From a bacterium (GTDB lineage: Bacteria; Vulcanimicrobiota; Vulcanimicrobiia; Vulcanimicrobiales; Vulcanimicrobiaceae): 64,000 nucleotides of DNA. Position 1 is the stretch's first letter; the number at the start of each line of letters is the position of its first letter. Positions 51,610 through 61,550 of this stretch are shown here, in pieces. The notes under the pieces are model-generated. The model was not told the origin of the DNA. It worked only from the letters and a program-made list of their open reading frames with translations, and searched no databases. The stretch spans positions 62,001-126,000 of the forward strand of contig JAJYCL010000003.1 in NCBI GenBank assembly GCA_021778415.1. Reading direction: 5' to 3'. The position numbers and the translations under genes are program-made.

Positions 51610-54085
51610 GGGGCCCAAGAAGTGAAAGTTGTGCATGATCATCGGCTCGATGCGTCGCGCGAACGCGTAACGGAGCTTGCACTTCGATATCCGCTTTGCC
51701 GCCAAGAGCGAGTGCCACTTCTTGCGCGCGGGCAATGACCGATGACGGTAGTCCGGCCATCCGAGCGACTTCGATGCCGAAACTCCTCGACGAACTTCCC
51801 GGCTGCACACGATGCGAAAAGACCGGGGCGCCACCGCGCGCGGTATTCTCGACTGCCGTGATGTGGTAGTTCGCGACAAGCGACCAGTGCTCGTCAAGGG
51901 CACAGAGTTCATGGAAATGCGTGGCAAAGAGCACCATCGGTGCTCGGGAACCCAGCCCCAGGAGATATTCGCAAATTGCCTGCGCAATGGAAAGGCCGTC
52001 GATGGTTCCGGTGCCACGCCCGACTTCATCCACGAGCAATAGCGAACGATGCGTGCAACGCTGCAAAATCTGCGCAGCTTCGGCCATCTCCATATAGAAG
52101 GTCGATTGACCCGATGCAAGATCATCGCCAGCACCAATGCGCGTAAAGATGCGGTCGACGGCGCCCAGCGTCATTGATTTTGCGGGAACGAACGAACCGA
52201 TTTGAGCCATAATGACAAGCAAGCCAGCCTGTCGCAGATACGTCGATTTCCCGCCCATGTTCGGGCCCGTCAAGAGAATGAATCGGTGTTCGTCTTCTTT
52301 GAGTGACATATCATTGGGAACAAAATGCGTCCCCAACATCGCTTCGATCACCGGATGCCGTCCATCTTCGATGCGAACACACGACGCATCGATAAACGTC
52401 GGACGGACGTAGCCGCGAGTTGCCGCGCACTCCGCGAACGCGCAGAGCACATCGAGTGTCGCCAGCATCTCCGATGCGGCTAAAATATCCTCAATACGAG
52501 CGGCGACACGCGTTACCAGCTCGCCGAAGAGCCGCTCTTCCAGATGCTGCTGCCGAGACTGTGCCGATGAAATCGCCATCTCAAGTTCTTTAAGCTCCGG
52601 CGTACTATACCGCTCACCGGTAGTCAGCGTTTGTTTACGAACGTACTCTGGAGGGACCTGATGCGCGAACGCCTTGGAAATCTCAATGGCGTAGCCGAAC
52701 GCCGAGGCATATTTTATGCGCAATGTTTTAATGCCGGTCCGCTCGCGTTCTCGTTCCTCAAGATCTCCTAAGCGACCGCGACTATCGCTGCGTAACGCAA
52801 CACATTCCGCTAATTCCGAATCCGCATCGGGCCGAATGACCCCACCGTCGGCTAATCCGGCCGCTGGTTCATCAAGCAGCGTCGCGCGAATGTCGGCAAG
52901 AAGATCGGAGAAATCCGCCAGCCCATCGATTCTATGCACTAACGCCGCCGGTACCGAAGCCCGCAACGGAAGCATCGTCTCAAACGTCCGTCGCAGCGAT
53001 GCAATATCGCGTGGCAGCGCACGCCCGAAACGAACTTTTTGCGCGATGCGCTCCAAATCAAAACAACCGCGGAAAATCGTCTGTAAAGCACTACGAGCAC
53101 CGTGAGCGGCGCATAAGTGCTGCACATCTTCTAGGCGATGCTCGATCTCCTCGCGTTCAAGTAACGGTGCGGAAATCCAGCGTGCGAGCAACCGCGAACC
53201 CATCGAGGTGACGCAGGCATCGAGTGTTGCGAACAACGTCGCACGCGGATTTTGCCCTTGGGCCCGGAGTAATTCTAAATGCTTACGAGCTCCGGCATCG
53301 ATGGCAAGATACGCCTGCTTGCGATAGCATACGACGGCATCCAGAGGAGTCGCTCCGCCCGCAACCCCGGTTCGCACAACAAATGCAGAGAGGACATCCA
53401 GCGCGCGCTGCATCGCCGTCGATTCCTGCAGAGAAAACCCGTCGGGGGTAGCGCGCAAATGGGCTTCAAGGAGCGTCACCTGCGACGGTGTAACGCGCGT
53501 TGAAAACGGTTCGACGCACGCGACAATCTGTGAGCGCAACGGATCGGGCAATTCGAGCACAAGTTCGGTGGGCATGACGCGCATAAGTTCCGCCTGCAAA
53601 TCTTCTGCAGCGGTTTCTCCGGACAGCGCGGTCACGGCACAGTACCCAGTGGAAATATCGGCGTAGGCAAGAGCCAGCGTTTCGGCGCATAAGACAACAG
53701 CGGCAAGGTAATTATTTTGCTTGCCATCGAGGAGATGTTCTTCGACAATCGTTCCCGGCGTAATGACGCGGGTGACATCGCGTCGCACGAGTTTATTCGG
53801 CTTCGGCTCTTCAAGTTGTTCGGCAAGCGCGACGACGAAGCGTTGCGCCACGAGTTTTGCAAGATACCCGCCCAGCGCATGATGCGGCACGCCGGCCATG
53901 GCCACTTTGCGACCACCACCTGCATCCTTTGTCGTCAGCGCAATTTGCAGCGCACGCGCCATGCGCTCAGCTTCCTCGCCGTAGGCTTCATAGAAATCGC
54001 CGACGCGCATAAGGAGCAACGCATCGGAATGCTTCTCTTTGAGCCCGAAGTATTGTTCGAGCATCGGTGAATATTTGGTCGTCAC
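51602..54085 (-). CDS. mutS: DNA mismatch repair protein MutS
   Basis: 827 residues. The N-terminal mismatch-binding domain opens MLEQYFGLKEKHSDALLLMR, and its Phe-x-Glu is in VGDFYEAYG. The Walker A is GPNMGGKSTYLRQ, followed by STFYMEMAEAAQIL and LVDEVGRGTGTIDGLSIA. Full-length MutS1. It precedes mutL and follows miaB with a 4-base overlap, giving a miaB-mutS-mutL operon. Confidence 0.97.
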   Translation of the reverse strand: MTTKYSPMLEQYFGLKEKHSDALLLMRVGDFYEAYGEEAERMARALQIALTTKDAGGGRKVAMAGVPHHALGGYLAKLVAQRFVVALAEQLEEPKPNKLVRRDVTRVITPGTIVEEHLLDGKQNNYLAAVVLCAETLALAYADISTGYCAVTALSGETAAEDLQAELMRVMPTELVLELPDPLRSQIVACVEPFSTRVTPSQVTLLEAHLRATPDGFSLQESTAMQRALDVLSAFVVRTGVAGGATPLDAVVCYRKQAYLAIDAGARKHLELLRAQGQNPRATLFATLDACVTSMGSRLLARWISAPLLEREEIEHRLEDVQHLCAAHGARSALQTIFRGCFDLERIAQKVRFGRALPRDIASLRRTFETMLPLRASVPAALVHRIDGLADFSDLLADIRATLLDEPAAGLADGGVIRPDADSELAECVALRSDSRGRLGDLEERERERTGIKTLRIKYASAFGYAIEISKAFAHQVPPEYVRKQTLTTGERYSTPELKELEMAISSAQSRQQHLEERLFGELVTRVAARIEDILAASEMLATLDVLCAFAECAATRGYVRPTFIDASCVRIEDGRHPVIEAMLGTHFVPNDMSLKEDEHRFILLTGPNMGGKSTYLRQAGLLVIMAQIGSFVPAKSMTLGAVDRIFTRIGAGDDLASGQSTFYMEMAEAAQILQRCTHRSLLLVDEVGRGTGTIDGLSIAQAICEYLLGLGSRAPMVLFATHFHELCALDEHWSLVANYHITAVENTARGGAPVFSHRVQPGSSSRSFGIEVARMAGLPSSVIARAQEVALALGGKADIEVQAPLRVRATHRADDHAQLSLLGPHG

Positions 54086-55479
54086 ACCAGCGAGATCATC
54101 GGTGCGCTAACACGGACGCCTTCGTCCTCAAGATGTTCGGCTTGGCGTACGATGCGCCCGGTGCAGCCCCAGACACGCGCATCATCGACGATCATATCCA
54201 GCCACGGCTCGCGAGCATACCGCTGCTCATCGTACTCCGGCGGCATGGGGGCGATCATCGTGACATTATCTCCCGATTTCATCGTCAACTTGCTGCGATC
54301 TTTTTTCGATGGACCGACGATGAGGCCGCGCACCGTACGACCGATCAGCCGATCGTTGTAGGCACGAACGTGTGCGTTTTGTGCGTCGGTGAGTTTCACG
54401 AATCGTTCGTGCTTGACCACTTCATCGACTTGCTCCCAACGCGCTGCCGGCGTGCCGCGGCGGATAGAATAGATAAACATATAGGCATTGGCAAACACAC
54501 CACTTCGTACGAACTCCATCGTCGCTTCAAAATCATCGTCGGTCTCGCCTGGGAATCCAACGATGATATCCGTCGTCACCGCCCAATGCGGGAGATACGT
54601 TGCGATCCAGTCGAGCCGTTCTTGAAATTGTGCTCGGGTGTATTTGCGATTCATGCGCCGTAGCATCGCATCGCTTCCCGACTGCAGCGGAAGATGAATT
54701 CGTGGAGCAAGTTTTGGAATGCGGGAGAACTCCGCAATCATCGCTTCGGTAAAATCTTTGGGATGCGGAGAGATAAACGTGATGCGTTCGAGGCCATCGA
54801 CTGCCGCAACATCCCGACAGAGCGACGCAAAATCTTGACCGGTCGCCGGATCACGCCAAGCATTCACCGTTTGCCCAACGAGCATAATCTCACGCGCTCC
54901 AGCATGAACTTTTGCGCGCACTTCGCTGAGGATCTCCGCACTCGGTCGATGATCGAAGCGGCCGCGCACGTGCGGGACGATACAAAACGTACAATAATAC
55001 GAGCAACCGCGCTGAACGGTCACAAAATCTCGCAAGTGCGTGTATGCGTCGGTCACCGCATCCGCAGTCCCGCCAAGCGGCATCAGGAGCGCGCGCTCTT
55101 CGGAATATTCGGTATCGGTAAAATCGTCGCGCCAGGCCGAGAGCGTATCGCCGAGTTCGGCGATTTCTTTTGTCCCGAAGACGGCATCGATATGCGGCGC
55201 GTTATTCTTCATTCGGTCGCGATCTTGCTCGGCAAGACACCCCATGACCACCAGGCGAACGCTTGCATCGGCGGACATCAGTTCTTTAAAGTGGTGAATC
55301 CGTCCATACGCCCGACGTTCGGCGTTGTCGCGTACCGTACACGTGTTGAGGACCAACACGTTGGCGTCTTCAGGGCGTTCGACGACGGCATAGCCGGAAG
55401 CGGCGGCGCGCGCCGCAACGTCGTTCGAATCGGCCTCATTCATCTGACAGCCGTGCGTTTCAATATAAATCGTCGCCAT
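54082..55479 (-). CDS. miaB: tRNA-2-methylthio-N6-dimethylallyladenosine synthase
   Basis: 465 residues. The UPF0004 domain has IETHGCQMNEADS and VLNTCTVRDNAE with the three auxiliary-cluster Cys. The radical SAM motif is CSYYCTFCIVPHVRG. Later HLPLQSGSDAMLRRMNRKYT and a TRAM domain at the C-terminus. It adds the methylthio group to i6A37, the product of MiaA. The start overlaps nothing upstream; the divergent der gene lies 66 bases away, so promoters for both are in that gap. Confidence 0.96.
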   Translation of the reverse strand: MATIYIETHGCQMNEADSNDVAARAAASGYAVVERPEDANVLVLNTCTVRDNAERRAYGRIHHFKELMSADASVRLVVMGCLAEQDRDRMKNNAPHIDAVFGTKEIAELGDTLSAWRDDFTDTEYSEERALLMPLGGTADAVTDAYTHLRDFVTVQRGCSYYCTFCIVPHVRGRFDHRPSAEILSEVRAKVHAGAREIMLVGQTVNAWRDPATGQDFASLCRDVAAVDGLERITFISPHPKDFTEAMIAEFSRIPKLAPRIHLPLQSGSDAMLRRMNRKYTRAQFQERLDWIATYLPHWAVTTDIIVGFPGETDDDFEATMEFVRSGVFANAYMFIYSIRRGTPAARWEQVDEVVKHERFVKLTDAQNAHVRAYNDRLIGRTVRGLIVGPSKKDRSKLTMKSGDNVTMIAPMPPEYDEQRYAREPWLDMIVDDARVWGCTGRIVRQAEHLEDEGVRVSAPMISLV

Positions 55480-55545
55480 GTGGAAGCACCGTAGGTTCGC
55501 CGGGACGGGCTTTGCACCCCGTCGCGGCGAACTGGGTGGGTTGCC

Positions 55546-56937
55546 GTGGATGAAATACTCATAGATGCTCCCGCAGAGACTGCGCCCCTACGCCCCGCAA
55601 CGGTTGCCGTGGTCGGACGCCCCAACGTGGGCAAATCCGCCCTTTTCAATCGTCTGATCGGTCGCCGCCTCGCAATCGTCGAGGATACGCCCGGCGTCAC
55701 GCGCGACCGCCTATACGCCCTCTGCGAGTGGACGGGCCGAACCTTCACCCTCGTTGACACGGCCGGAATCGATCCCGAGCTCGAGACGGGCGAAACGGCT
55801 CAAATAGCGCTGGGAACGCGTCGCCAAGCCGAGGCGGCGGCTCTTGCCGCCGATGTCGTTCTGTTTGTCGTCGACGCGCAAGACGGGGCGCACCCGCTCG
55901 ATGTCGATGTGGCAGCGATTCTCCGCAAGAATCGCCGCAAAGTGATTTTAGTCGCAAACAAGGCCGAATCGGTGAATGCCTCGACGAGTGCGCACGCCGA
56001 ATTTGCGACACTCGGATTCGGCGATCCGGCGATCATTTCGGCCATTCATGGTGAGGGAATCGGCGATCTCCTGGATCGGATCATCGAAGCGTTGCCACCG
56101 GATGCTTCCGGCGACGCCCGCGAAGGCGAATTGTCGCTGGCAATTATCGGACGTCCGAACGTCGGTAAGAGTTCGCTCCTCAATTCGCTCCTGGGCGAAG
56201 AACGCGTCGTCGTCTCCGATATTCCGGGAACAACTCGCGATGCGATCGATACGCTCTTCACCTGGAAAGGCAAATCGTATCGTCTTATCGATACGGCCGG
56301 CGTCAATCGAAAATCCAATCAGCATGGACCGATTGAGTACTATTCCGCTTTGCGTTCGATCTCGGCGATCGGTCGCGCCGATATCGCCCTTCTCGTTTTC
56401 GATTCGATGCGGGGTCTGACGCTGCAGGATCGACGCTTAGCCGGGATGGTGATCGAAGAAGGTAAGGGCCTGATTATCGTCGGGAATAAATGGGATCTCG
56501 CTCGCGAACAGGGCGAATATCAACAGGGCGATCTCATTAACGTGCTGCACGAACAGATGCCGTTTGCGCGCTTTGCTCCGGTGACGTTTCTTTCGGCGCT
56601 CACAAAGCGCCGTCTCAACAGCTTGATGCCGATCGTCGAAAAAGTCGCGGAAAACCTCGATCGCCGCATTCCGACAGCGCAACTCAATGAGCTTGTGCGC
56701 ATGACGACGCTGACTCACCCCGCACCGGCCATCGCGGGAAAACTCTTCAAAATCTATTTTGCTTCGCAACCGGCAGTGCATCCGCCGAAATTTCTCTTCT
56801 TCTGCAACGACCCCGATCTCGTGCCACATTCATACGTGCGGTTTCTGGATAACACATTACGTGAGCATGGCGATTTCGAAGGCGTTCCGCTCCAACTCGA
56901 ATTCCGACCGCGGCGGTCGGCGGATAGCGACGAATGA
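55546..56937 (+). CDS. der: GTPase Der (EngA)
   Basis: 463 residues from GTG 55546. Two GTPase domains: GRPNVGKSALFNRL (about 24) with DTAGIDPE, and GRPNVGKSSLLNSL (about 203) with DTAGVNRK and GNKWDLA. A C-terminal KH-like domain follows. It is needed for 50S ribosome assembly. Its stop overlaps the plsY start (ATGA). Confidence 0.96.
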   Translation: MDEILIDAPAETAPLRPATVAVVGRPNVGKSALFNRLIGRRLAIVEDTPGVTRDRLYALCEWTGRTFTLVDTAGIDPELETGETAQIALGTRRQAEAAALAADVVLFVVDAQDGAHPLDVDVAAILRKNRRKVILVANKAESVNASTSAHAEFATLGFGDPAIISAIHGEGIGDLLDRIIEALPPDASGDAREGELSLAIIGRPNVGKSSLLNSLLGEERVVVSDIPGTTRDAIDTLFTWKGKSYRLIDTAGVNRKSNQHGPIEYYSALRSISAIGRADIALLVFDSMRGLTLQDRRLAGMVIEEGKGLIIVGNKWDLAREQGEYQQGDLINVLHEQMPFARFAPVTFLSALTKRRLNSLMPIVEKVAENLDRRIPTAQLNELVRMTTLTHPAPAIAGKLFKIYFASQPAVHPPKFLFFCNDPDLVPHSYVRFLDNTLREHGDFEGVPLQLEFRPRRSADSDE

Positions 56938-57533
56938 TCGCAGCGGCAGCTCTGATCGGAGCCTTCCTCGCCGGCTCCATTCCTTTCGGATTCTTACTCG
57001 GTCGCCTCATCTATCACACGGATATCCGCAAAAGCGGCAGCGGAAACATCGGCACAATGAACGCCCTGCGAACGCTGGGCGCGCCCGGTGCCGTCGTGGT
57101 GTTACTCCTTGACGCAGGCAAAGGCGTTCTACCGACGCTGATCGCGACACATCTCAACGGCGCCGCTTGGTTGGCACCGAGTTGCGCAGCACTCGCCGTT
57201 CTGGGGCATTGCTACTCGCCGTGGCTGGGATGGAAAGGCGGAAAGGGCGTGGCCACTTCAGTTGGAGCCATCTTCGCGCTTTCGTGGCAAGCCGGACTCA
57301 TCTGTGTCGGCGCATGGCTGCTCGGAACACTCCCCACGACCTATTCCTCCGTCGGCTCGATGCTCGCAAATATTGCCGCTCCGTTCGCGCTCTTTTTCCT
57401 GACCGGGAGCCTCGCAAATACAGCGTACGGAATTTTCGTCGCCTTCTTCATTCCGTATGCGCATCGCGAAAATATCGAACGACTCCGCAACGGCACCGAA
57501 TCCGGCATCTCTTTCCTCCGCCGAAAAACCTAA
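56934..57533 (+). CDS. plsY: Glycerol-3-phosphate acyltransferase PlsY
   Basis: 199 residues with five membrane helices. The three conserved motifs are present: GSIPFGFLLGRL then SGSGNIGTMNALRTLG, HCYSPWLGWKGGKGVATS, and the Asn/Glu-containing region near the end. It transfers the acyl group of acyl-phosphate to glycerol-3-phosphate, the first step of phospholipid synthesis. Co-translated with der. Confidence 0.95.
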   Translation: MIAAAALIGAFLAGSIPFGFLLGRLIYHTDIRKSGSGNIGTMNALRTLGAPGAVVVLLLDAGKGVLPTLIATHLNGAAWLAPSCAALAVLGHCYSPWLGWKGGKGVATSVGAIFALSWQAGLICVGAWLLGTLPTTYSSVGSMLANIAAPFALFFLTGSLANTAYGIFVAFFIPYAHRENIERLRNGTESGISFLRRKT

Positions 57534-57539
57534 CGCGCA

Positions 57540-58170
57540 CGACGCGCGCTCTTCAGCATGACGGAAGCTCATCACACATATCAGCCTCTGTCACCCTGAG
57601 GAGCGCACGTAGTGCGCGTCTCGAAGGGGCCGTGTGAAGGGCCGCGAGTCATTGTTGCACGCTTCGCGTGCTCCGTTAGGATGATGCTTCGAGACGCGAT
57701 GCTTCGCATCGCTCCTCAGCATGACAAGTGCTCATCTTGCACTGCAGAAGCTCATCACACATATCAACCTCTGTCACCCTGAGGAGCGCACGCAGTGCGC
57801 GTCTCGAAGGGGCCGTGCGAAGGGCCACGAGTCATTGTTGCACGCTTTGCGTGCTCAGCTAGGATGATGCTTCGAGACGCGATGCTTCGCATCGCTCCTC
57901 AGCATGACAAGTGCTCATAGTGCACGACAGATGCTCATCACACATATCAACCTCTGTCACCCTGAGGAGCGCACGTAGTGCGCGTCTCGAAGGGGCCACC
58001 GCGAGCCATTGTTGCACGCTTCGCGTGCTCCGTAAGGATGATGCTTCGAGACGCGATGCTTCGCATCGCTCCTCAGCATGACAAGTGCTCATCTTGCACT
58101 GCAGAAGCTCATCACACATATCAACCTCTGTCACCCTGAGGAGCGCACGTAGTGCGCGTCTCGAAGGGGG
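57540..58170. repeat. BIME-like array: alternating inverted REP units in a ~180-bp higher-order repeat
   Basis: Seven full units plus a remnant at 57540-57560 fill this gene-free 630 bases. Forward units (GTCACCCTGAGGAGCGCACG ...) start at 57590, 57773, 57956 and 58130. Inverted units (ATGATGCTTCGAGACGCGAT ...) lie at 57681-57725, 57864-57908 and 58038-58082. Spacers are also conserved (for example AGCTCATCACACATATCAAC), so the larger repeat has a step of 183, 183 and 174 bases. Each unit is a palindrome able to fold into a stem. No protein is encoded. Confidence 0.9.
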
Positions 58171-58192
58171 CTGTGCGGAAGGGTCATTGTGT

Positions 58193-58227
58193 ATGAGAAA
58201 GCCCATCGTGCAGAAGCACGATGGGCT
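58193..58227 (-). terminator. Terminator of the metalloprotease gene
   Basis: A 12-bp perfect stem (AGCCCATCGTGC with GCACGATGGGCT, loop of 4) ends in TTTCTC on the minus strand, 24 bases past the metalloprotease stop codon. Confidence 0.8.
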
Positions 58228-58251
58228 AGGGAGCAAACGCGGTGGTGCGTA

Positions 58252-60795
58252 CTAGTAGGGGAGTGACGCTGGCAATTGCGATTGGAGCGTTTCGCCCATG
58301 CGCAATCCCATCGCCGACATCACCGGCATCTTGCCTCGAACGGCTTCGTCCGCCAAGGCTGCCAGTGCGCTCAGGTGTGCACGCGTGAGCGAATCGATAC
58401 CGTGAGCATTTGCTCCGTCACGTGCAATCTGGGCAATCTGCACCAACGACTGACGAGCCAAGGCTCGCGCGTCGCCTGGGGTTCCCGGCGTCGGCATAAC
58501 CCACATATGCGCCATGCGCTGCATGAAACGCATCTGCAAATCACGACGAACCATTCCGGATTTGGTGACATTGCCATAAATCGATGCGACGGACCAATTG
58601 AAGAGATCCGAGATCGACATTGTTTTTCCGTGGCCGTACTTTGTCGGCAACGAATCGATGCGTTGCAAGGTTAGCGGCGCATAGAGTTGGTTCAAGACCG
58701 TCTCTTGAGCGGCCGCGGCATAGCCCGCTACATCGACATCATGTCGCGCAGGCGGATTATATGCCCACGTCCCACCACCGGTAAGAGAACTCACTTCCGA
58801 GTAGGTGAGATGCGTCAGTACGTACGGATTAAAATTCCACGCCGCATCGGAGAACAAGCTTTTGGCAAGCAGCCCCCACGCGCGCACTTCTTGTGAACGT
58901 GGAACAGCAGTCAACGGCGCCCATGAGCCGGGATCGCCTTGATGGCTGCGCGAGAGATATTCGCCGCCGATGGTGTTGGCCGGCATCATCGCGCAACGCA
59001 TATAACTACGCATCGGATACAAGAACGCCATGCGCGCTTGATCGAACGCGCGACCACGCAGTGGGAAACGCTGTGAGACATCGTTCATCACGTTGTGGAG
59101 CATAGCGACCTGCGTTTGGCACCATGCTAATGGGTGATTCGTGAGATCGAACTGCGCAACGCGCGGATCGATCGCGTGCCCCTGGCCGAAGAACACATCT
59201 TCGTCGGACGCAAATCGATACGTAGGATTAGCCCACTTCGATGCCAGACGATTGAGCGTCGGAACTTCTTGTTCCGGCGTCTTCGCGTTGGGAATATTCG
59301 CGTAGCCGTAGTTGATTGCGTAGTAATCATACGGTCCAAGAACGAGTTGACTGTAATCCCCTTGGCGAGTGCCTTTGGGCCAAAGATTGATCGGTGCATA
59401 TTCCATGACCGATGAAGCGACGCCATATTTCGACGTAAAGGCTGTGCTCTGAAGATCTTTCGCCGTATAGGCTTCCGAACCGATGAAATTGTGCTGCAAT
59501 CCAAGATCATGTCCTGATTCATGCAGCACCGTCGCTCGCAAGTATTCTTGAACAAATGCATCTTGCGCCTGGTTGCTCATCGGAAGTCCACGCGCCGGAG
59601 CGACGATGAACTTATAAATGTTTCCCGTCATGCCTTCCACGGCATCGACGTTAACGCCAACGTTAAGGTCTTCGCCGGTGAGCGGATCGGCCATGATGAG
59701 CGCCTCGGCACCATACTGCGGCGAGGACGTCAATATCCAACGAACCATGTTGTGCGAGATATCTTCCGGATCCCATTTCGGATCGTTCGGTTGATCTTTG
59801 ACCTGCACCGCATTGCGGATTCCAACTTTAGCAAAGGCATCATTCCACGTGAGGAGTGCGGCCTTGACGGTCGCGCGATACTTGAGCGGAACGTCGTTGG
59901 AAATATAAAACACCAGCGGATGCGTGGCATTTGAGGGCTTGCCCGGAGTTTCAGGAGCGAAATTCCAACGATTGATGTAATTGATATTGCGCGTCTCGTG
60001 CGAATCGCTCGCAAAATCGAGAACCGGCTGCGAGAAGTAGCCAACGCGGGCGTCGGCGATACGCGGCATATAATGATCGTTCGGACGAGCCGCAATATTG
60101 TAGGTCATCTGAACATCGACGTTGCGAGCATCCGGCGTATTGTCGATCGTATTCGGATCGAACGACGACCAGGTCTGACTTACGCGCAAAATATCGTTAT
60201 CCGGAAGAGCCTTTGCGCTCTTAAAGAAGCTCTTCGTCGGATCGAGATGGTAGCCGTGGGCTGGGTTTGGGATCGCTGCTCGAAATTGCGATGTCATGTC
60301 GGCAACGTCACCTAAAAAGGCCGACGCAGGGAACACAATCATTCCGGTTTTCGCATCCGTCGAGACGATGGGAACAACCGCAATAATCGACGACGGAAAC
60401 GACGTCTTCACACCGAGCGCTTCGGGAGTACTCGGATTAACTTTGTAATATTGCGCGGGCCAGCTCATGACAATTTTATTGTCAACACGCGAAAAACGGA
60501 AAATGCGTGCGGGAGCAACGTACGGCTCGCCCGCCGCAGGGCCGAACCCGCCGAGGCCGGTCGCCGGCACCGATGTTTCAATGAGATCTTCGTTAAGCTG
60601 TTTTGGGGAGATGCCGAAATAAACATTACCCAATTTTTTGATAATCGTAATGAACCCGCTCTCAACGGTCGCGCCCTTAACGAAGTATTCATAGGGGGCG
60701 GGACCCGGAGCCGGGGGCATCATTTGAGCGCTGGCCACGAGTGGCGAGGACAACGCAAGAGCGCCTGCAAGAGCAAGCGCGGCACGACGTAACAC
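58252..60795 (-). CDS. Large secreted zinc metalloprotease (DUF5117/DUF4953 family)
   Basis: 847 residues with a signal peptide (MLRRAALALAGALALSSPLV, cut near ASA). The zinc motif is HESGHDLGLQHN (about 437), the extended HExxHxxGxxH form seen in metzincin-like enzymes. The N-terminal domain (about 45-250, FSRVDNKIVMSWPAQ and similar) and the long C-terminal domain fit the DUF5117-DUF4953 layout of exported proteases of about 800 residues. Monocistronic, with its own terminator. Substrate unknown; nutrient or envelope protein turnover is likely. Confidence 0.88.
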   Translation of the reverse strand: MLRRAALALAGALALSSPLVASAQMMPPAPGPAPYEYFVKGATVESGFITIIKKLGNVYFGISPKQLNEDLIETSVPATGLGGFGPAAGEPYVAPARIFRFSRVDNKIVMSWPAQYYKVNPSTPEALGVKTSFPSSIIAVVPIVSTDAKTGMIVFPASAFLGDVADMTSQFRAAIPNPAHGYHLDPTKSFFKSAKALPDNDILRVSQTWSSFDPNTIDNTPDARNVDVQMTYNIAARPNDHYMPRIADARVGYFSQPVLDFASDSHETRNINYINRWNFAPETPGKPSNATHPLVFYISNDVPLKYRATVKAALLTWNDAFAKVGIRNAVQVKDQPNDPKWDPEDISHNMVRWILTSSPQYGAEALIMADPLTGEDLNVGVNVDAVEGMTGNIYKFIVAPARGLPMSNQAQDAFVQEYLRATVLHESGHDLGLQHNFIGSEAYTAKDLQSTAFTSKYGVASSVMEYAPINLWPKGTRQGDYSQLVLGPYDYYAINYGYANIPNAKTPEQEVPTLNRLASKWANPTYRFASDEDVFFGQGHAIDPRVAQFDLTNHPLAWCQTQVAMLHNVMNDVSQRFPLRGRAFDQARMAFLYPMRSYMRCAMMPANTIGGEYLSRSHQGDPGSWAPLTAVPRSQEVRAWGLLAKSLFSDAAWNFNPYVLTHLTYSEVSSLTGGGTWAYNPPARHDVDVAGYAAAAQETVLNQLYAPLTLQRIDSLPTKYGHGKTMSISDLFNWSVASIYGNVTKSGMVRRDLQMRFMQRMAHMWVMPTPGTPGDARALARQSLVQIAQIARDGANAHGIDSLTRAHLSALAALADEAVRGKMPVMSAMGLRMGETLQSQLPASLPY

Positions 60796-60974
60796 GCGTG
60801 TATACCTCCGAGCGATGTAGATGAGGGTACTAGCTACCTTCTAGTGCCCTACCTTCGGCATCGAGTCCACCCACCCCTAACGAGCGAGCCTGCCTCGTCC
60901 GAGGCTCGGCAGGAGGCCCTTCTTCTGGCATTTTACGAGGGCTCACCGAGCTGCTCCCCGTACTTGGCCGGGCA

Positions 60975-61535
60975 ATGATTTCATCGAACGATTTTCGTAA
61001 CGGCGTCACCATCATCGTCGACGGCCAACTTTGGACCGTCATCGAGTTTCTTCATGTCAAACCCGGCAAGGGATCCGCCTTCGTCAGAACGCGGCTGAAG
61101 AACGTGAAAACGGGGACCACCCTCGAACGCACATTCCGCGCCGGCGAAAAGCTCGAGCGCGCGACCGTCGAGAACCGCTCGATGTCGCTGCTGTATAATG
61201 ACGACGACGGCTTCCATTTTATGGATCAAGAGTCGTTTGAAAATGTGACGATTCAGCGCGAATTAATTGGTGGTCCCGCAGATTTCATTAAAGACGGTAT
61301 GATTGTTGAAGTGCAATTTCACGACGGCCTTCCAATCGGCGTCGATCTCCCCTCACACGTCGAAATGAAAATCATCGAAACCGATCCCGGATTCAAAGGC
61401 GATACGGCAACGAACACGTTTAAGCCGGCGACGTTGGAAACCGGAGCCGTTGTCCAAGTTCCCTTATTCGTCGAAGCGGGCAATGTCATCCGCATTGACA
61501 CGCGCGATCGGCGCTACATCGGCCGCGTCAACTAA
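60975..61535 (+). CDS. efp: Translation elongation factor P
   Basis: 186 residues: KOW-like domain 1 (SSNDFRNGVTIIVDGQLWTV), the exposed Lys in PGKGSAFVRTRLKNV, then OB domains 2 and 3 (ETGAVVQVPLFVEAGNVIRI). EF-P relieves ribosome stalling at polyproline. The modified Lys is in the loop KPGKGSAF. No EpmA/EpmB/YmfI gene is nearby, so the modification is unknown. The 180 bases upstream contain a GC-rich hairpin (CCTGCC with GGCAGG, about 60889-60914). Confidence 0.96.
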   Translation: MISSNDFRNGVTIIVDGQLWTVIEFLHVKPGKGSAFVRTRLKNVKTGTTLERTFRAGEKLERATVENRSMSLLYNDDDGFHFMDQESFENVTIQRELIGGPADFIKDGMIVEVQFHDGLPIGVDLPSHVEMKIIETDPGFKGDTATNTFKPATLETGAVVQVPLFVEAGNVIRIDTRDRRYIGRVN

Positions 61536-61550
61536 TCCGTAGGCAGCGAG

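Noticed and set aside
51610-52137. N-terminal extension of MutL to 52137
   Set aside because: It lies wholly inside mutS in another frame; the real MutL begins MAKIRLLDAVTIGQ at 51609.
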